64,000 nt of DNA from Diphasiastrum complanatum (Eukaryota > Streptophyta > Lycopodiopsida > Lycopodiales > Lycopodiaceae). The stretch lies in contig CM055095.1 of NCBI GenBank assembly GCA_029204225.1, forward strand, positions 73,950,501-74,014,500, read 5' to 3'. Made by a program: the position numbers and the translations under genes. Position 1 is the first letter of the stretch. Every line of letters begins with the position of its first letter. Below are positions 22,172 to 35,030 of this stretch, piece after piece. Under the pieces are notes generated by a model. That model was not told the origin of the DNA. It was given only the letters and a program-made list of their open reading frames with translations, and did not search any database.

Positions 22172-22954
22172 ATTTTCAAGTGGATGATCAAGAGGTTTAT
22201 CTCAAAGGGCTTCAACAACACAAAAGGGAAGGTGGCAATTTGGAGCTAGTCAAGAGCATCAAAGGGAAGTCAAGTGGCAAAGATACTTTGGAACTATTTT
22301 TGCATGTGTTTGAAGACTCAAGTAAGGTCAAGGGAGCAGCAAAAAAGTGTTGTTCAATTTTACTTTGCTTGTTCTATCTTATGTTTGAGCAATTTCAGGT
22401 GAATGTTTGCAAATTGTCAAGATATGGTGAAACTATTGTTTTGCATCATTTTGATGATGGAGTTGTACTAGCATTATTGGCTGGTTTTGCTTATGGAAAT
22501 AAAGCTAAAGGATGATCATTATATCACTCACTCATGATCAAGTCATCAAGGGTTGATGAAATCTTATGGCAAGATGGAGATGGAGGCTCATTCATGGATT
22601 TTCATGGTGGAAACATATCAAGAAAGGACAAAGATGGAGGAGACATGCAAGCATTGGTTAATTACTCACATTTATTGTTTGGTTGCTATTATTTTCTAGA
22701 GAGTTCAAAGCTGGAAGCATGGAGGAATCATTGTATTTATATTCCATTTGGTTCTTCATGTTCTAGTTACAACTTGATATGTAAAATTGATGTAAGAAAT
22801 AGTGAAGCATCCAATTTGGACACTATTATCTATATCAATTATGTAAGTCACTATAAAACCATATAAAAGAAGTCTATAATTTGGCTGGATATCATTCTTA
22901 AGATGGATCAAAGTAGTGTGGTTAAATCTATGCTAAAACTAGTTGAAGAGGGAG
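22172..22954 (+). pseudogene. copia-A2 foreign module in place of RT/RNase H
   Basis: Two reading frames, 22105-22515 and 22534-22866, carry VDDQEVYLKGLQQHKREGGN, LELVKSIKG, MFEQFQVNVCKLSRYGE, LWQDGDGGSFMDFHGGN and YSHLLFGCYYFLESSKLEAW. The same order of blocks is in copia-A' (15861-16732). No reverse transcriptase or RNase H motif is present. The stretch ends with the polypurine tract AGTTGAAGAGGGAG before the LTR. The module is not recognised; its conservation in two elements with diverged LTRs suggests it spread with the family rather than being local scrap. Confidence 0.65.
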
Positions 22955-23574
22955 TGTGAAAAATCGTCAACTAGTTTGTCGGTTTATTGGCATTTTTGGA
23001 GGCCAAAATGAAATCTCAGCTTAGAGATAGTTTCATATTTGTCAATAAAGGCCTAAATAGGTTCTGTACTATTTTTGGCAAGTAGATAAGTGGATGAGGT
23101 CGGATTTGGACCCATTGTAATTGGCTAATTTTGGTACATTGCATCTAGACTAGTATTTCTAGGTTTTTTATGAAGTATCTAGAAGTTTTCAAATTAGGTC
23201 AAGTTTGGGGCAAGTGGGCCAGTGATATTTTGGAACCTATAAATAGCTATACCTGCATGGAGAAATAATCATCAAAGTTTTTTTTTCTTTTTGTCTCATG
23301 TGTTTCTCTTGATATCTTGGATTTCTTTATTTAGAATGGCGATTTTATGATAGATCTAGGTTTCACACGTGTGAAGTATTGTACTGTACTGCTGCTATAT
23401 AGACAAGGACAATACTAAGGCATATCTAAGTGTTGTGATCAGATCTTTGTGCATTTCTAAGTTCTAGGAAGCATAAAGTAGTGATTTCTATCTTCTAGCT
23501 ATTTATAGATGTGCATCCAAATTGGTTAAAGATCATTGAGGAACTAAATGTGTTTTGATCTCTGATTTTTCACA
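22955..23574 (+). mobile_element. copia-A2 3' LTR
   Basis: Starts TGTGAAAAATCGTC right after a polypurine tract and ends TTTTTCACA, giving 9-bp perfect inverted ends (TGTGAAAAA/TTTTTCACA). 620 bp. CACACGTGTG at 23364-23373. Confidence 0.87.
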
Positions 23575-24311
<737 letters not shown>

Positions 24312-24434
24312 ATTCACAAGACACAAAATAAGAGGGAACTCAACTCTTTGATTGATCAAATGAAAGTTGTGAGCATAAAATACAAAGGATTTGATCCTTA
24401 CATAGTTGGGTCCAAAAGAAATGAAGTGGCACTT

Positions 24435-24540
24435 TCTTATTGGCTCATTTCTAAAACTTAAGAGTCTAAGTTAACTTGCTTTTATTTATTTTGCAAGTAA
24501 CATGACTTTACAATGCTTTAACAATTTCTACTTGAGCCAC
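24435..24540. repeat. dispersed repeat shared with 43717-43830
   Basis: TTAACTTGCTTTTATTTAT and flanking sequence match 43717-43830 at most positions over about 90 bp. Probably part of an LTR or leader of a shared element. Confidence 0.5.
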
Positions 24541-25049
24541 TCCACATAAATTCCCTATTGTGCATAGAGGCGCTTAATAAAATTTAGCTACATATTCTTC
24601 CTAATGCTTCAAGGCATATTTGTAGCTATTGGTGGTTTGCGTAGTAGAAGTGCACCATTGTGTGGTGTCCGACTTTTACTTAATTACATTACTTACAACA
24701 TTGAGGCAGTGAGAGCCCTCATTGTTTATGTATTTTGTGCGTTGGGCATGTACTATTAATGGCCAACATGAATATCTTCAAAGTTTTAATTGGATCTCTT
24801 GTTGGAAATGTTCAACGTTATGCAAGAGTGTGTTCAATGCTTTTTTCAGATCATATTGACGGAAGATCAAGTGTTGATCAAAATTTTACAAAAAGTAACA
24901 TGCTAGTCAACTAGTTTTATGAGAGATATAATTGGAAAGTTTTAAGTCACCGTGATTTCATTTTTATTTCATTTTACGAGAGTCAAGTGAGTGCTAAGTG
25001 CATTAGAACAAGCCCAATACTAGAGAGCAATCATATTTTATCGTGGCTA

Positions 25050-25660
25050 CTCATGGATGAATCATGCTGAAAGGAAGTGATAGGCTCAATTTAGCAAATT
25101 ACTCAATCTGGAAGGTAAGGATGGAGTCCTTTCTAGTGTTGTAGATTTGGAGAACTAAGAAAGCTCTTCATGTCATTAAGATGAATGTCACTACTTCTAA
25201 AAAATGTTGGCAGGTGTATGTGAGGAATCAGAGACTCTTCAAAAGGTATACGATTCAAAGTCTACTTCAAGAATGCTGAGTCTTAGAAGACAAGTCTTTC
25301 ACAATCATCAAAAGAAAGGGAAACATGCTTGTACTTCTGTCTCAAGAGTCACATCATTGAATAGGAATTTAGCGTGCATTGATGAAGACATTAAGGATAA
25401 TGAACTTGTTCAAGATATTCTTAATGGTTTGTTTGTGCTAACTTTTTAGAAATGCCAAGTGTTGAGGAATTGTAAGAAGTCTTGGTAGATAAGGAGCACA
25501 CGATTGCAAATATTCAAGCAAGAAGTGGTGGCACTTCTACTCAAGGGGGAGGAGAAAAAGCTTTCTTTTCAAAACGCAAGTACAAGGTCAAAGGCAAAGG
25601 TAAAAGATTTAAGAAAGACACCATGGATTAGGTGCAAAGTGAGACTTATTCCATAGAGTT
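25050..25660 (+). pseudogene. copia-A type gag relic
   Basis: GSDRLNLANYSIWKVRMES near 25075 corresponds to the copia-A1 gag start. A deletion follows, then from 25204 LQKVYDSKSTSRMLSLRRQV, NLACIDEDIKDNELVQ and, after a stop, a basic Lys-rich tail near 25560-25625. It matches the gag at 11124-11875 in order but has several stops and frame changes. No LTR was found next to it. Confidence 0.7.
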
Positions 25661-28236
25661 TTGGTGTAGAAGAAGTGCACCCTCCTACAATTTTTTTTGC
25701 ACTCTTTGTACTTGCGCGTGCAGGGCTGACAGGGCAAGGTGATGTGGCTGTCATCTCCTGCACATGCCTACCCTCTGTACTGTGTTTTACAATGACCAAT
25801 TTGTTGCAATGTAACTCAAGTTATGGCCATCTAACATTTTGTTTTTTTGTGAGTAAAATTAGCTTAAAATTCATATTGTTCTAATGCAAGTTTATGTTTT
25901 TCCTAACTTTAGGGTACTATGCTTTAGAAATTTGCCACATTGTGAATCTACGAGTGTTTTTTACATGCATTGATGGTCTATAGTACCTTCGTACATGCAA
26001 ATTTGCCAACAGTTGAGTACCGCACTCTCTAACATGAACTATTGAAACAATTTAAGAGACTAGTAGATGGAGCTTTAATGAACCAGATGAAATTATTGTC
26101 TTCTCCAAATCTCAGATTCTAGCTCGAGACCTACTCGTGGGAGAAGAAGGAGAGAAAGTCGGAAGTGGTGGAGAATTGGCTCATGAAATGGAGCAATTAT
26201 TTCAATTCCACAACATTTCTAAAGAGCAAAAGATTGAGAACACAGTTTTATTTCTGTATAGAAAGGCGCATCATTATGGTGGCAGACTTGACGTTGTATT
26301 GTAGATGATGAATAAAATGCAACAATGAGTGGAAACCATTAGATTAGGATTTTATTGTCAATCATCCAAGGCGGCTTCAAATAAATGTGAAAGAAATGGT
26401 AATCTCATTGTAAGAGATGTTGGAATATGATCTTCCTCACCATTGTCAGTTCCGAATTAATGATGTAAATGTAAGCTTTGCACTTTAAATTATGATGACA
26501 TACTAAATCCAATGATTATTCACTAGGTGATAAAGAATAATTGTTATGTGCATGTAAGAGTAAGGAAAGAAGAGCATATAAGATGCCAAAATAGAGGCGA
26601 AACCATTGAAATAGTGGATCTTTGAAAAGAGTAGAAGCCTCAATGAAAATGGCATTTTGGATGTCTATACACCATTTAAGTACAATGTGTTTTTATAAAT
26701 TTTCTACTTTATCTTATCCCTAACACCTCCGCATCCATTTTGCTTGAAAAGAATAGCTTTAGTGGAGATGATCTATGCACATTAAGCACTAAATTCTCTA
26801 CAATAATATTAATTATCTCTTGTCAAAAACTGGCAATCTCGTATGAAGTAACTTTTGAACAAGAGAACTACCTATTCAAGCCATAACATTTGATAATTAG
26901 AAAAGAAAAACATTCAAAAAAGTAAAACCAATTTATTGATATGAAAAATATAGTGCATAAAATTATTAAGATCAAGAAGGTTCATCTTGCTTGGAGAGCC
27001 ACTTGGAAAATAAATATTTAGGTTTAGTATTCCAAGCGAAAATAATATGAAGATATATCAATTTTTCTATCATTCCTACCTCCGCGTGCAATATGGAAAT
27101 GTGGACATTCTTCAAAGGAATCGATAGAACAATTTTCAAATTTGAATCTTCCAAATCTCGCCTACGCACATTATTTGATCGTCCCATATTCATATCATAA
27201 CAATCCTTCATGCAATAAAGACATGGATGTTTACATTTGGATTGTGTGAAATATTATACGTACATTTCAATATTTTCCAATTGCTTGCGTAGCCGTTTGA
27301 TTTGAAAACTTCTATTATTTTTCACAATAAATTTCTAACCTTGCAAATGTTCTTTTATAATGCTATTATTTTTGTGAGAATATCCTGATATTCCTTCAAA
27401 GTCTGCAAAAAATAAAGTTTGATTGTGTAATTATGTGTACAAATGTTATTTTATATTTGTTTGAGACAAAATTGAAACTAAACAATGATAGCAAAAACAT
27501 GTAGTACCTAGAATGTTGTTATCCACCATATGTGATTCTCTGATTGAACATTGTGTCAGATTGTGTAACTTCTCTATTTCTATTTTTAGTATTTTTTATT
27601 TCAATTGGTACTTGCAGTAACGGTATAACTGACAGTGAGTCGAGACACACGTCCCTTAATGAAATCCAACGTGCCATGCAACAAAACTCCCAAAGACTAA
27701 TGTATATATGTATTGTGCTTTTTTTTTTTTTTCTCTTGGTTAATATAGTTCTCTAAGTGTTTCTTGGATTGGTGTGTGTTCTCTCCTTTAGTTAGTGTGT
27801 GAATCTGACTGATGCTTAGCCTGTTCCATAAGCTCACCTACATTACAATTGAAGGTGGGCCAGAAGGGCAAAGGGCCCTTCAATTTCATTCAGAAATTTC
27901 ATATTGAAAGAGGCCATGAAGTGGAGATTCAATTGAAAGGAGACCTTATTTCACTTTGAAAAAATAGTGTATTTTCTTCAAAAGCCCATAACTATTTGGC
28001 CTTCATTAAGGGCAGTCCAAAAGCCAATTTCCTCCAAAATAAGGGCATAAAAGGATTGTACTCTACAAGTCCAACTTCTCCTCGGATAGAGTGATCGCTG
28101 AATTATGGAGAGAAAGTGCATAAGAGGACAAACTACACCACTTTAAAAACAAGGTAGTTAGTGAAGCTGCATTGGAGCAGTTTGCTAAAATTGCACCAAT
28201 TTTGGCAAGTTAGGATAAATAGAGTGAGGAGAGGGC
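25661..28236. other. mostly unrecognised; one weak gag-like patch
   Basis: At about 26165-26305 (plus) the reading ELAHEMEQLFQFHNISKEQK then LFLYRKAHHYGG resembles the retrotransposon gag pattern EMEQYFxxHxIxxxQK, but stops follow and it is short. Elsewhere I see no gene. T-rich runs occur near 27720. Confidence refers to the gag-like patch. Confidence 0.35.
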
Positions 28237-28776
28237 TTGAAACTTTTTTGGTTAGATCTTGAAGTTGACCTTCGAGAAGTTGATTCCATCAAATGCCATG
28301 ACACTTGGGAGATAGTGGATCTTTTAAAGGACAAGAAATCCATTGGTAACAAATGGGTATACAAGATGAAGTACAATGCCGATGGAACTATTGTGGAACA
28401 CAAGGCAACACTTCTAGTGAAGGAATACGCATAGAGTAAGGGCATTGACTACAAGGAGACATTCACTCCCTTAGTTAAGTGAAACACACTTCTCATGGTA
28501 ATTGCTTTGGTGGCATTGTTTGGATGGAATCTACATCAAATAGATGGAAAATCCACTTTTTTAAGTGGTAGGCTTGAAGAGGAAGTGTATATGGAGAAAC
28601 CTAGTGGCTTTGTGATACAGGGCATGGAAGACAAAGTATGCAGATTGAGGAAGGCCTTGTATGGTGGACTAAGTCAAGCACCACATGCTTCGTATAACCA
28701 CTTTGATGAGTATATCCTATCGAGGTTTGATACACACTTTTTCATATTTCAACCTTTATTACTTATCTCATACTGA
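28237..28776 (+). pseudogene. copia reverse transcriptase fragment
   Basis: Reads DTWEIVDLLKDKKSIGNKWV, YKMKYNADGTIVEHKATLLV, a stop near 28434, then KGIDYKETFTPLVK, another stop, and IDGKSTFLSGRLEEEVYMEK, KVCRLRKALYGG. This is the N-terminal half of copia reverse transcriptase. The YVDD core is not reached. No LTRs adjoin. Confidence 0.82.
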
Positions 28777-30025
28777 GGCAAAGATGAGTGGTAGCATGTA
28801 TGTAGATAGATTGGTTTGAAAATTGGAAAAACTTTCAAGAATTTTTTTTGACGAGACCTCCGCTAGCATTTGTGCGGTTTTAAGTGGTTGACATTGACAA
28901 AAATACTCACACAATAGTTCATTCTCCTTAATAAAGTATGAAAAATAAAGAACTGAACAATTATCTATACTATATTTTTCTAAGATTAAGAATTCTCTCT
29001 ATACTGGTGCAAGATGGATAAGACAAACCTTTCAAGATTTGTTTTTTTTTTTTTTTTGGTTCAAACATCCCCAGTGTGTAGGTGAAGTGTGAAATTGGGT
29101 GGTACAACCACACCACATAGGGTCCTACGATTCTCCCAATTCTTTATTTTAAAAGTAGCAACAAAATCATTGTTGATGAAAACATGTTGTGTATCATAGG
29201 GGATGTAAACACCTATGACACTACTCTCATCCGGAGGACAACCAGCTAAGTGTTATGCAGCATCCTATGTATGTACTATGTGATGTACCTTAAGAATGAA
29301 ATGAGGAGGTTATGACATCATGAATGAATTTGATCTAATTTGTATTTGGAGCAACCACTCTTTAGTTGTTGTGGTTGATTTAGATCATATGGTATTTGTG
29401 AGTGATTCTATATTGATTTCACCTATATGATGTTTGAATATGGTTGCTATTATATTATCTTTTTGTTCTTCTCTTTAAGGTTGTTAACATCTATAGGTGC
29501 TAATCTCAATGCTTGTCTTGTTTTAGTAGGACTAGAAGTCTAATTTTTTGTAAGAGGGTCCCAATGGCTCAAATGGTTTACCCAATTAGTATTGTACATT
29601 TTGCAACATTAGTTTAGCATGGTTAGTTTTGTTGCAAAGAACATAATCTTTGTCAACAAGGCCCCATTCCATGTCCAATTAACTCAATGTGGGGGCCAAA
29701 GTATCTATCTTACTCAATTTCATTCCTCTTTTTTATGGAACTCTAAAGTCATCATTTAGTTCTCCACCCTTGGTTCTCATTATTGCTCATGATTTATATT
29801 TAAGCCAACCTTATAAAAAATTTACAACTCTTAAAATATTTTCAAGCCAACCTTTTACAATACCTGTAATGCTTTAACAAACATGATAAAATACTAGTGT
29901 TGGGTGAGTATAACATGAGTTTGAATATGACTAGTGGGCATTAGTATCCAAACTCGACAAATTTATTTTCCTAGAGAAGAGGTCATTACTAAAAACCATG
30001 GATTGATAGTTGGCTAATGCCCTTA
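28777..30025. other. intergenic, nothing recognised
   Basis: AT-rich; a run of T near 29040-29060. No coding signature seen. Confidence 0.4.
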
Positions 30026-30220
30026 GAGCACCTTTCCATGTTCACCCCCTCACTTGGGTGGAGTGACGCAAGGCAACAACACGGGTTGCTCAACGGGTGA
30101 GAGGGTTTGCTCAATGGGTGAGAGGGTTTTCTAGAGATCAGCTCGTGGAGAAAATGGGTCACTCCTCTTAGGTGGAAAGACGCACAATGCGGGTGAGGGG
30201 GTGAGCATGGAAAGGGCCTC
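30026..30220. mobile_element. MITE-like element with terminal inverted repeats
   Basis: CCTTTCCATGTTCACCCCCT with CAC at 30031-30053 is inverted at 30193-30215 with one mismatch in 23; pairing extends weakly to 30026 and 30220. Total about 195 bp with no coding capacity. Flanks CTTA and TACC do not give a clear target duplication. Confidence 0.6.
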
Positions 30221-30700
30221 TACCTACTACTAGTTGGCCTTATACCCAGTAGTATATAATTGTCAAGCAAGAAGAATTGTGCCAAAATTCATAATCAGCA
30301 AACATATTAGTGAAGCGAAGTCTTCTTATACCCAAAATTGGTGCTTATAGTTGATCTAATAAAAGTCAATAATCAGAACTTACAGCTCCTTAAACTTAGG
30401 AATGACAAAATAAAGCCTATAGATGCGAAATTTATTTATGAAACAATAAAAGTGTAAAGTTTAAATTTTTATATATATCTAAGTGTGAAAATCAATCAAT
30501 TGGCCTTTGAAACTTTATCGATTTAGTGAATTATTAGAAATAAAGGCAATAAGTGTGAAATTTACGATAAAAACATGGCTGAAACTTGTGCCGATATACA
30601 ACCCACAAAGTTTTAAATTTTCATGTGAAACGGCAAAATTTTAACGAATGCGGCTATAGACTTTATCGATTTTTTGTGAGCACATGTCTTTGTCCTTGTA
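30221..30700. other. intergenic, upstream of bHLH promoter
   Basis: AT-rich, no gene seen. Confidence 0.4.
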
Positions 30701-30769
30701 TGGATAATGGGGGACTCAAGTGCTGTTCATGATAATGGAAGCCAAGTGCCCCCAACTATCTTAATGGCA

Positions 30770-31050
30770 CGGGATGCTTTGGGGTCCTGTACCGTTGGAT
30801 CTTGTTACAACCGTTCAGATTTCGCACGTTTTTATAATCAGCCATTGAAAGGAGTCCAAGTGGCAAATGTGCCACATGGCAGGAATCTAAGTGGTCAGCC
30901 TAAAATATCCCCGCCATCGCTTTATCAGTTTTTCTCTCTCTAAGGAGATCTGATCCCGTGCTCGTATTTTTGGTTTTCTGGGACCACGGAACTGAGCCAC
31001 GGCTCTGATCCTTCCTAAATCATCGTTCACGCTCGCCATAGCGAGAAGCA
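30770..31050 (+). promoter_or_regulatory. bHLH gene promoter with CCGTTGGATC-type boxes
   Basis: ACCGTTGGATC near 30789 and AACCGTTCAGAT near 30808 are followed by CCAAGTGGCA near 30856 and GTGCCACATGGCA near 30870, then a CT-rich stretch TTTTTCTCTCTCTAAGG near 30928. The layout resembles the boxes upstream of the PABP gene. Transcription start not determined; the leader probably begins between 30950 and 31050. Confidence 0.5.
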
Positions 31051-31112
31051 GCGAAAGAGAGAGGGAGCGCGAGGAGATATCGGATCGATCGATCGAGCTT
31101 GCTGGTCAAAAG

Positions 31113-32082
31113 ATGGTGGTGCTGGATCGACAGATGCAGATCTTATGCGTTGTTGCTTGTTCTTGCTTTTGTACTTTACTTCATCGAAAACCGCCGCGGA
31201 TGTAAGCTTTTTTTTCTCATCGACTATCTGTGGCCTTTAGCTACCCCGCCCTTTCATTTTGGAGCTTCTGCTTTTGTCTGCTTCGGGGCCGAGCTCCGTC
31301 CTTGTTCGGCTTCTTGTCTCAATGGCAAATACTAGGAATCTTATGGCTTTCCGCTGGACTTCATTTTGTTCGCACATCATCAGGCCGTCTGCTGATTGAA
31401 TCCAAAATATTTGAATATTTATCTTTTGTTTGTGAGTTTGGACAGTGCAAGAGGCCGAGATCTGGATTACAGAGGCATGCATATGATGACAAGGAAAGTA
31501 GGAAGGCTTAGAAGCCTGGTAGGGCTTCACTTCTGAGGTCTCTTCACCAATGAATGTCCTTTGTTACTCGGGAATAATATTAATATCGTTGAGATAGTCT
31601 CCTGTCGATCTCATATCATATATAAAGGGAATCGTCCGTATCCTGTCTCGTTTCGTCTTAAGTGGTGGATGTGAGACATGGACAAGGAGCAGGGCAAGGG
31701 CATGTACCTGACCACGGAGCGGCTTGCTGAGCATAATATTGAACATGCGCTTTATGAAAGATGCGGTAAACTAGTGGTGCTTTAGTGTTTTGTAGTCTTT
31801 TTATGCTTTTGCTTTGCATATCTAGTCATTCATCAATCCTTGCCCTTATAATAACCTTCAACCCGATCATTTTAGGTGTAACGTTCGTGCAAACATATAG
31901 ATCAAACTCTTAAGTAGTCACTACGTGATAAGCGCGAAGGAAGGCAGTAGCAATTTGTGTTCCTTTGAATTTGTACACATCGCTTTCATTAGTTTCTTCG
32001 AGGCCTCACAATATCATAGTCTGCCTTTGTCTGTGGATGCAGCTACTTGTGGACAGTAACCACGGACATCATTGACCTGTAA
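31113..32082 (+). CDS. upstream ORF in the bHLH leader (spliced, 42 codons)
   Basis: ATG at 31113 starts MVVLDRQMQILCVVACSCFC and reads to 31201. There GAT|GTAAGC is a good splice donor; an acceptor GGATGCAG ends at 32042. Joining 31113-31201 with 32043-32082 gives 129 bases, exactly 43 codons including TAA, and ends IYLWTVTTDIIDL. If the intron is retained the ORF stops at once (ATG TAA across the donor), giving 30 residues. The main bHLH start lies 51 bases after the uORF stop. Such uORFs can repress the main ORF; this is inference. No similarity to a known peptide was recognised. Confidence 0.45.
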
Positions 32083-32133
32083 TCTCTGCTGGTAAATGGA
32101 TGTAAAACCAGGCAGCTAAGGTTTATTCTCTAA

Positions 32134-34122
32134 ATGAAGAGGCATGGTCAAACCTGTGATGAGTCAAGGAACGTTTCTTGCGATCTGGCGCGCTATAATT
32201 CCATACCAAATTCCTTCCTTTCGAGTTTTGCTGATCTTCATGATGATGGCATGTCTCGCATGCCAAGAATATCAAACGAAAGCTCGAATCTTAATGTTAT
32301 GCTACCTGCAATGTTTTGCGCTGGGACTTCACACACAGTGGCTGCTTCAATATCTAACAGCCTTCTGCAGATAGAAATGGACGAGCTTCGTCGGCCAATG
32401 ATGGAAGATCACAAGCAGTTCTCAGTTGAAAGCGGGAATCGGAGATTATCTGGCCAGAATTCTCGTTTTCATGAGGAAGCAAGCCCATCCTTTGCAGCTA
32501 CTCTGAAGCAGCACCCTTCTCTTGCCGCGGCAGACTTCAAGTATGAATTTGCGACCTCCCATGTCCATTTCAACTCCCATCAACAGCAAAACTTGCAGTC
32601 ATCAGAAGAAAAGGTACGAAGTATTGCAGGAAAAGGTATCCAGTCACCTATGGGCAAGAATGGGAATGGTTCCATGACAACTTCAGAAATAATGACCAAC
32701 AGCCCTATCACAATCAAAAGCAATCTGTTGAGACACCGAAGCTCCCCTGCAAGTCTGTTTTCGGATTTGACAACTGACGCTGCAGGCATTGCCACGAGAC
32801 ACACAGACCAGAATGGCTCGCAATTATCGACTCAACTGGTGCAATCCGCTGAGAATGAAGATGTTGTAGGCTATTCTGAAGAAGCTGGCCTGACCAGCTT
32901 ATCTGAGGCGGCAGAACTAACTGTAGATATAGGGGGTAGATGCTTGGATGGAGATTCCATATCACATGAAGGTTCTCTAATGAGCATACTGGAGGGTACT
33001 TCCAGCATTCGAAAGCGTGCTCGTGGCCTTGATGGAATCCAAATGAATGTCTCTTCCCCTTCAGATCTACAAGTAGGTGTTTATTCGTTGCACTTTCAAC
33101 ATTTGGCAGGATCTGGATTGGTAGCTTTGGATTGTACCGATGGTGGAATCAAGGCTTAGCATTTTTTTTTACTAATGCTGAATTTTTTTGCTTCTTCATG
33201 TTGCTTGTTTCAAAACTTTTTAAATGGACAAAGGGTGAGGTGTGCATTTGGTGATGGTCTGAATTTGATGTATTGGAGTTGTTCACAGGATGGACTTGCT
33301 GAACACACTACATCTTTGACAAGGCACATGAGCCTTCCAGTTCCGTTGAAGCCCAATGACGTCCCTCAAGGAGATAATTGTCTACAGGACTCTGTTCCTT
33401 GCCGGCTTCGTGCAAAGAGAGGATGTGCCACGCATCCACGTAGCATTGCAGAGCGGGTCTGTTCGGAATATTACTTCAGAATCCCATTCAGAAATTTTGA
33501 TATACTGCAAATCTTTTGTATTTGTCTCTTTTTCAATCAAGGAGGCAATTGCTGTCTTTGAATAAGTAGTCCCAACAATTATTATCTTTGAATAGCTGTG
33601 TGAGAATAAAAGTTTTCTAGTACCTGTTTGACAACCTGTATTGATTAATGTGTACAGGTTAGGAGGACTCGCATTAGTGAACGCATGCGAAAATTACAAG
33701 AATTGGTGCCAAACATGGACAAGGTTATTCTTCTTTTTCAGTTTAATTTTGACTGGGCTCATTAGGATCGTAAACATGAATGCTTCTAAGAAAGTTCAAG
33801 TTTTCCCAGGTCAACATTTATTACTAGACTATGGCTAAATTGAAATTTTTTATTTCGAACAGCAATCGAATACCGCAGACATGTTAGATGAAGCAGTTGA
33901 GTATGTGAAGTTCCTTCAGAGACAGGTTCAGGTACATGATGGCAAGCTAATGGTTATTGTTAAAAGTCAAGTTCACTTTTTTTGAAGTGCATGATTATTT
34001 TCAAATTTTGACTATTAAGATAAGATATCTTGGTTTTTCTCCCACTGCAGGAGCTCTCTCAGAGTAGAGCAAGATGTGAGAGGCTTTGCCAGCTCAAGCA
34101 AAATGAGAGTCAGCCTTCCTGA
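32134..34122 (+). CDS. bHLH transcription factor, FBH / bHLH122-130 type
   Basis: DNA-binding regulator in the nucleus; in Arabidopsis this group (FBH1-4 and relatives) acts on flowering and stress genes (family knowledge). Five exons: 32134-33072, 33289-33456, 33658-33723, 33863-33931 and 34051-34122. All have GT-AG borders in phase 0 and give 437 codons plus stop. Motifs: LARYNSIPNSFLSSFADL at residues 18-35 and LLRHRSSPASLFSDL at 198-212, both typical of the group; the bHLH at about 350-416, with basic region RAKRGCATHPRSIAERVRR, helix 1 RISERMRKLQELVP, and helix 2 TADMLDEAVEYVKFLQRQV. Domain-splitting introns after IAER and MDK match the family. The start ATG is the first in frame after the leader intron. 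No stop or frameshift seen. Confidence 0.93.
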
Positions 34123-34620
34123 CTTGATCTTAATAGTCACAGAAAGCTGGTCATGGTATACTGCTTTCTGCCATAGATCTTGTAATCAGGGAGGCATCAG
34201 AGCTTTTATTTTCACAGATTTGTGATAGGTCTTATAATGGAGGTATCATATATGTAAAATCTTCATATTGGATGCATGATCTGTTGAATCATGAATCTTG
34301 CCTAGAAAACCTGTGCTAAATCTTATTTTAACCATTCAATGCGAATAAAGTGTTTGTATCGATATTTAAAAGCTATTCTCAGGTGATCAGATCATGGCAT
34401 AAGCGTATTCTGGACAGATTGCTGAACCAGCATATAGAGGGAATTGTGCTGCTTGCAAAACTCACACTTAGAGCCAATGATATTTACCAAAAGAAGAGAA
34501 TATTTTATTCTCTTGCGAGATTGGCATGTATCCAAATGAGAATGTTTTCTCTGATAAAAGGAAGCTGTAATTTTGCTTCTCCAATCTTTATGTATTTGAG
34601 TTGGTGGCAGGCAAAGTAAA
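34123..34620 (+). terminator. bHLH 3' UTR with polyadenylation signals
   Basis: AATAAA near 34343 (GCGAATAAAGTG) follows T-rich sequence; a cleavage site about 20-40 bp later is plausible. The exact mRNA end cannot be read from the sequence. Confidence 0.45.
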
Positions 34621-35030
34621 TACTTCCTTTTCAGATCATTTTGTCAAATGCTTAATCTCACAGAGGCCTACAAAGTCTTCCTAGATTCGAAATGAATGAG
34701 TATCTTTGTTTTGCCTCCTTAAATCGTTTTAAGAAAATTTAGCTGGAAAAAAACTATAGAAAGTTTGACATATTTTGGGAAACAACTTCGAGAATGAATT
34801 TTCTTTTTGCTTTCTTGTTGTTCATAACTGAATTATGTCCATCTGAGCTTACATATCCACTTCTTAAGTAATTTAGATTTTCCGAGGCACATCTACAATC
34901 AATCAAGTACAAAACAAACTTCATGGCAAGTGACCACTCAAATTGTAGCCATGTACGTGCTCCAATGTTACAAGCCGATTTGAACTGGCTAGCTGGATTT
35001 GAATCAGGGAATGGTTTGAACCGTTTGTTT
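34621..35030. other. intergenic, nothing recognised
   Basis: AT-rich, no gene seen. Confidence 0.4.

Noticed and set aside
31237-31530. Open frames on both strands in the bHLH leader intron
   Set aside because: Lie between a good splice donor and acceptor, without motifs.
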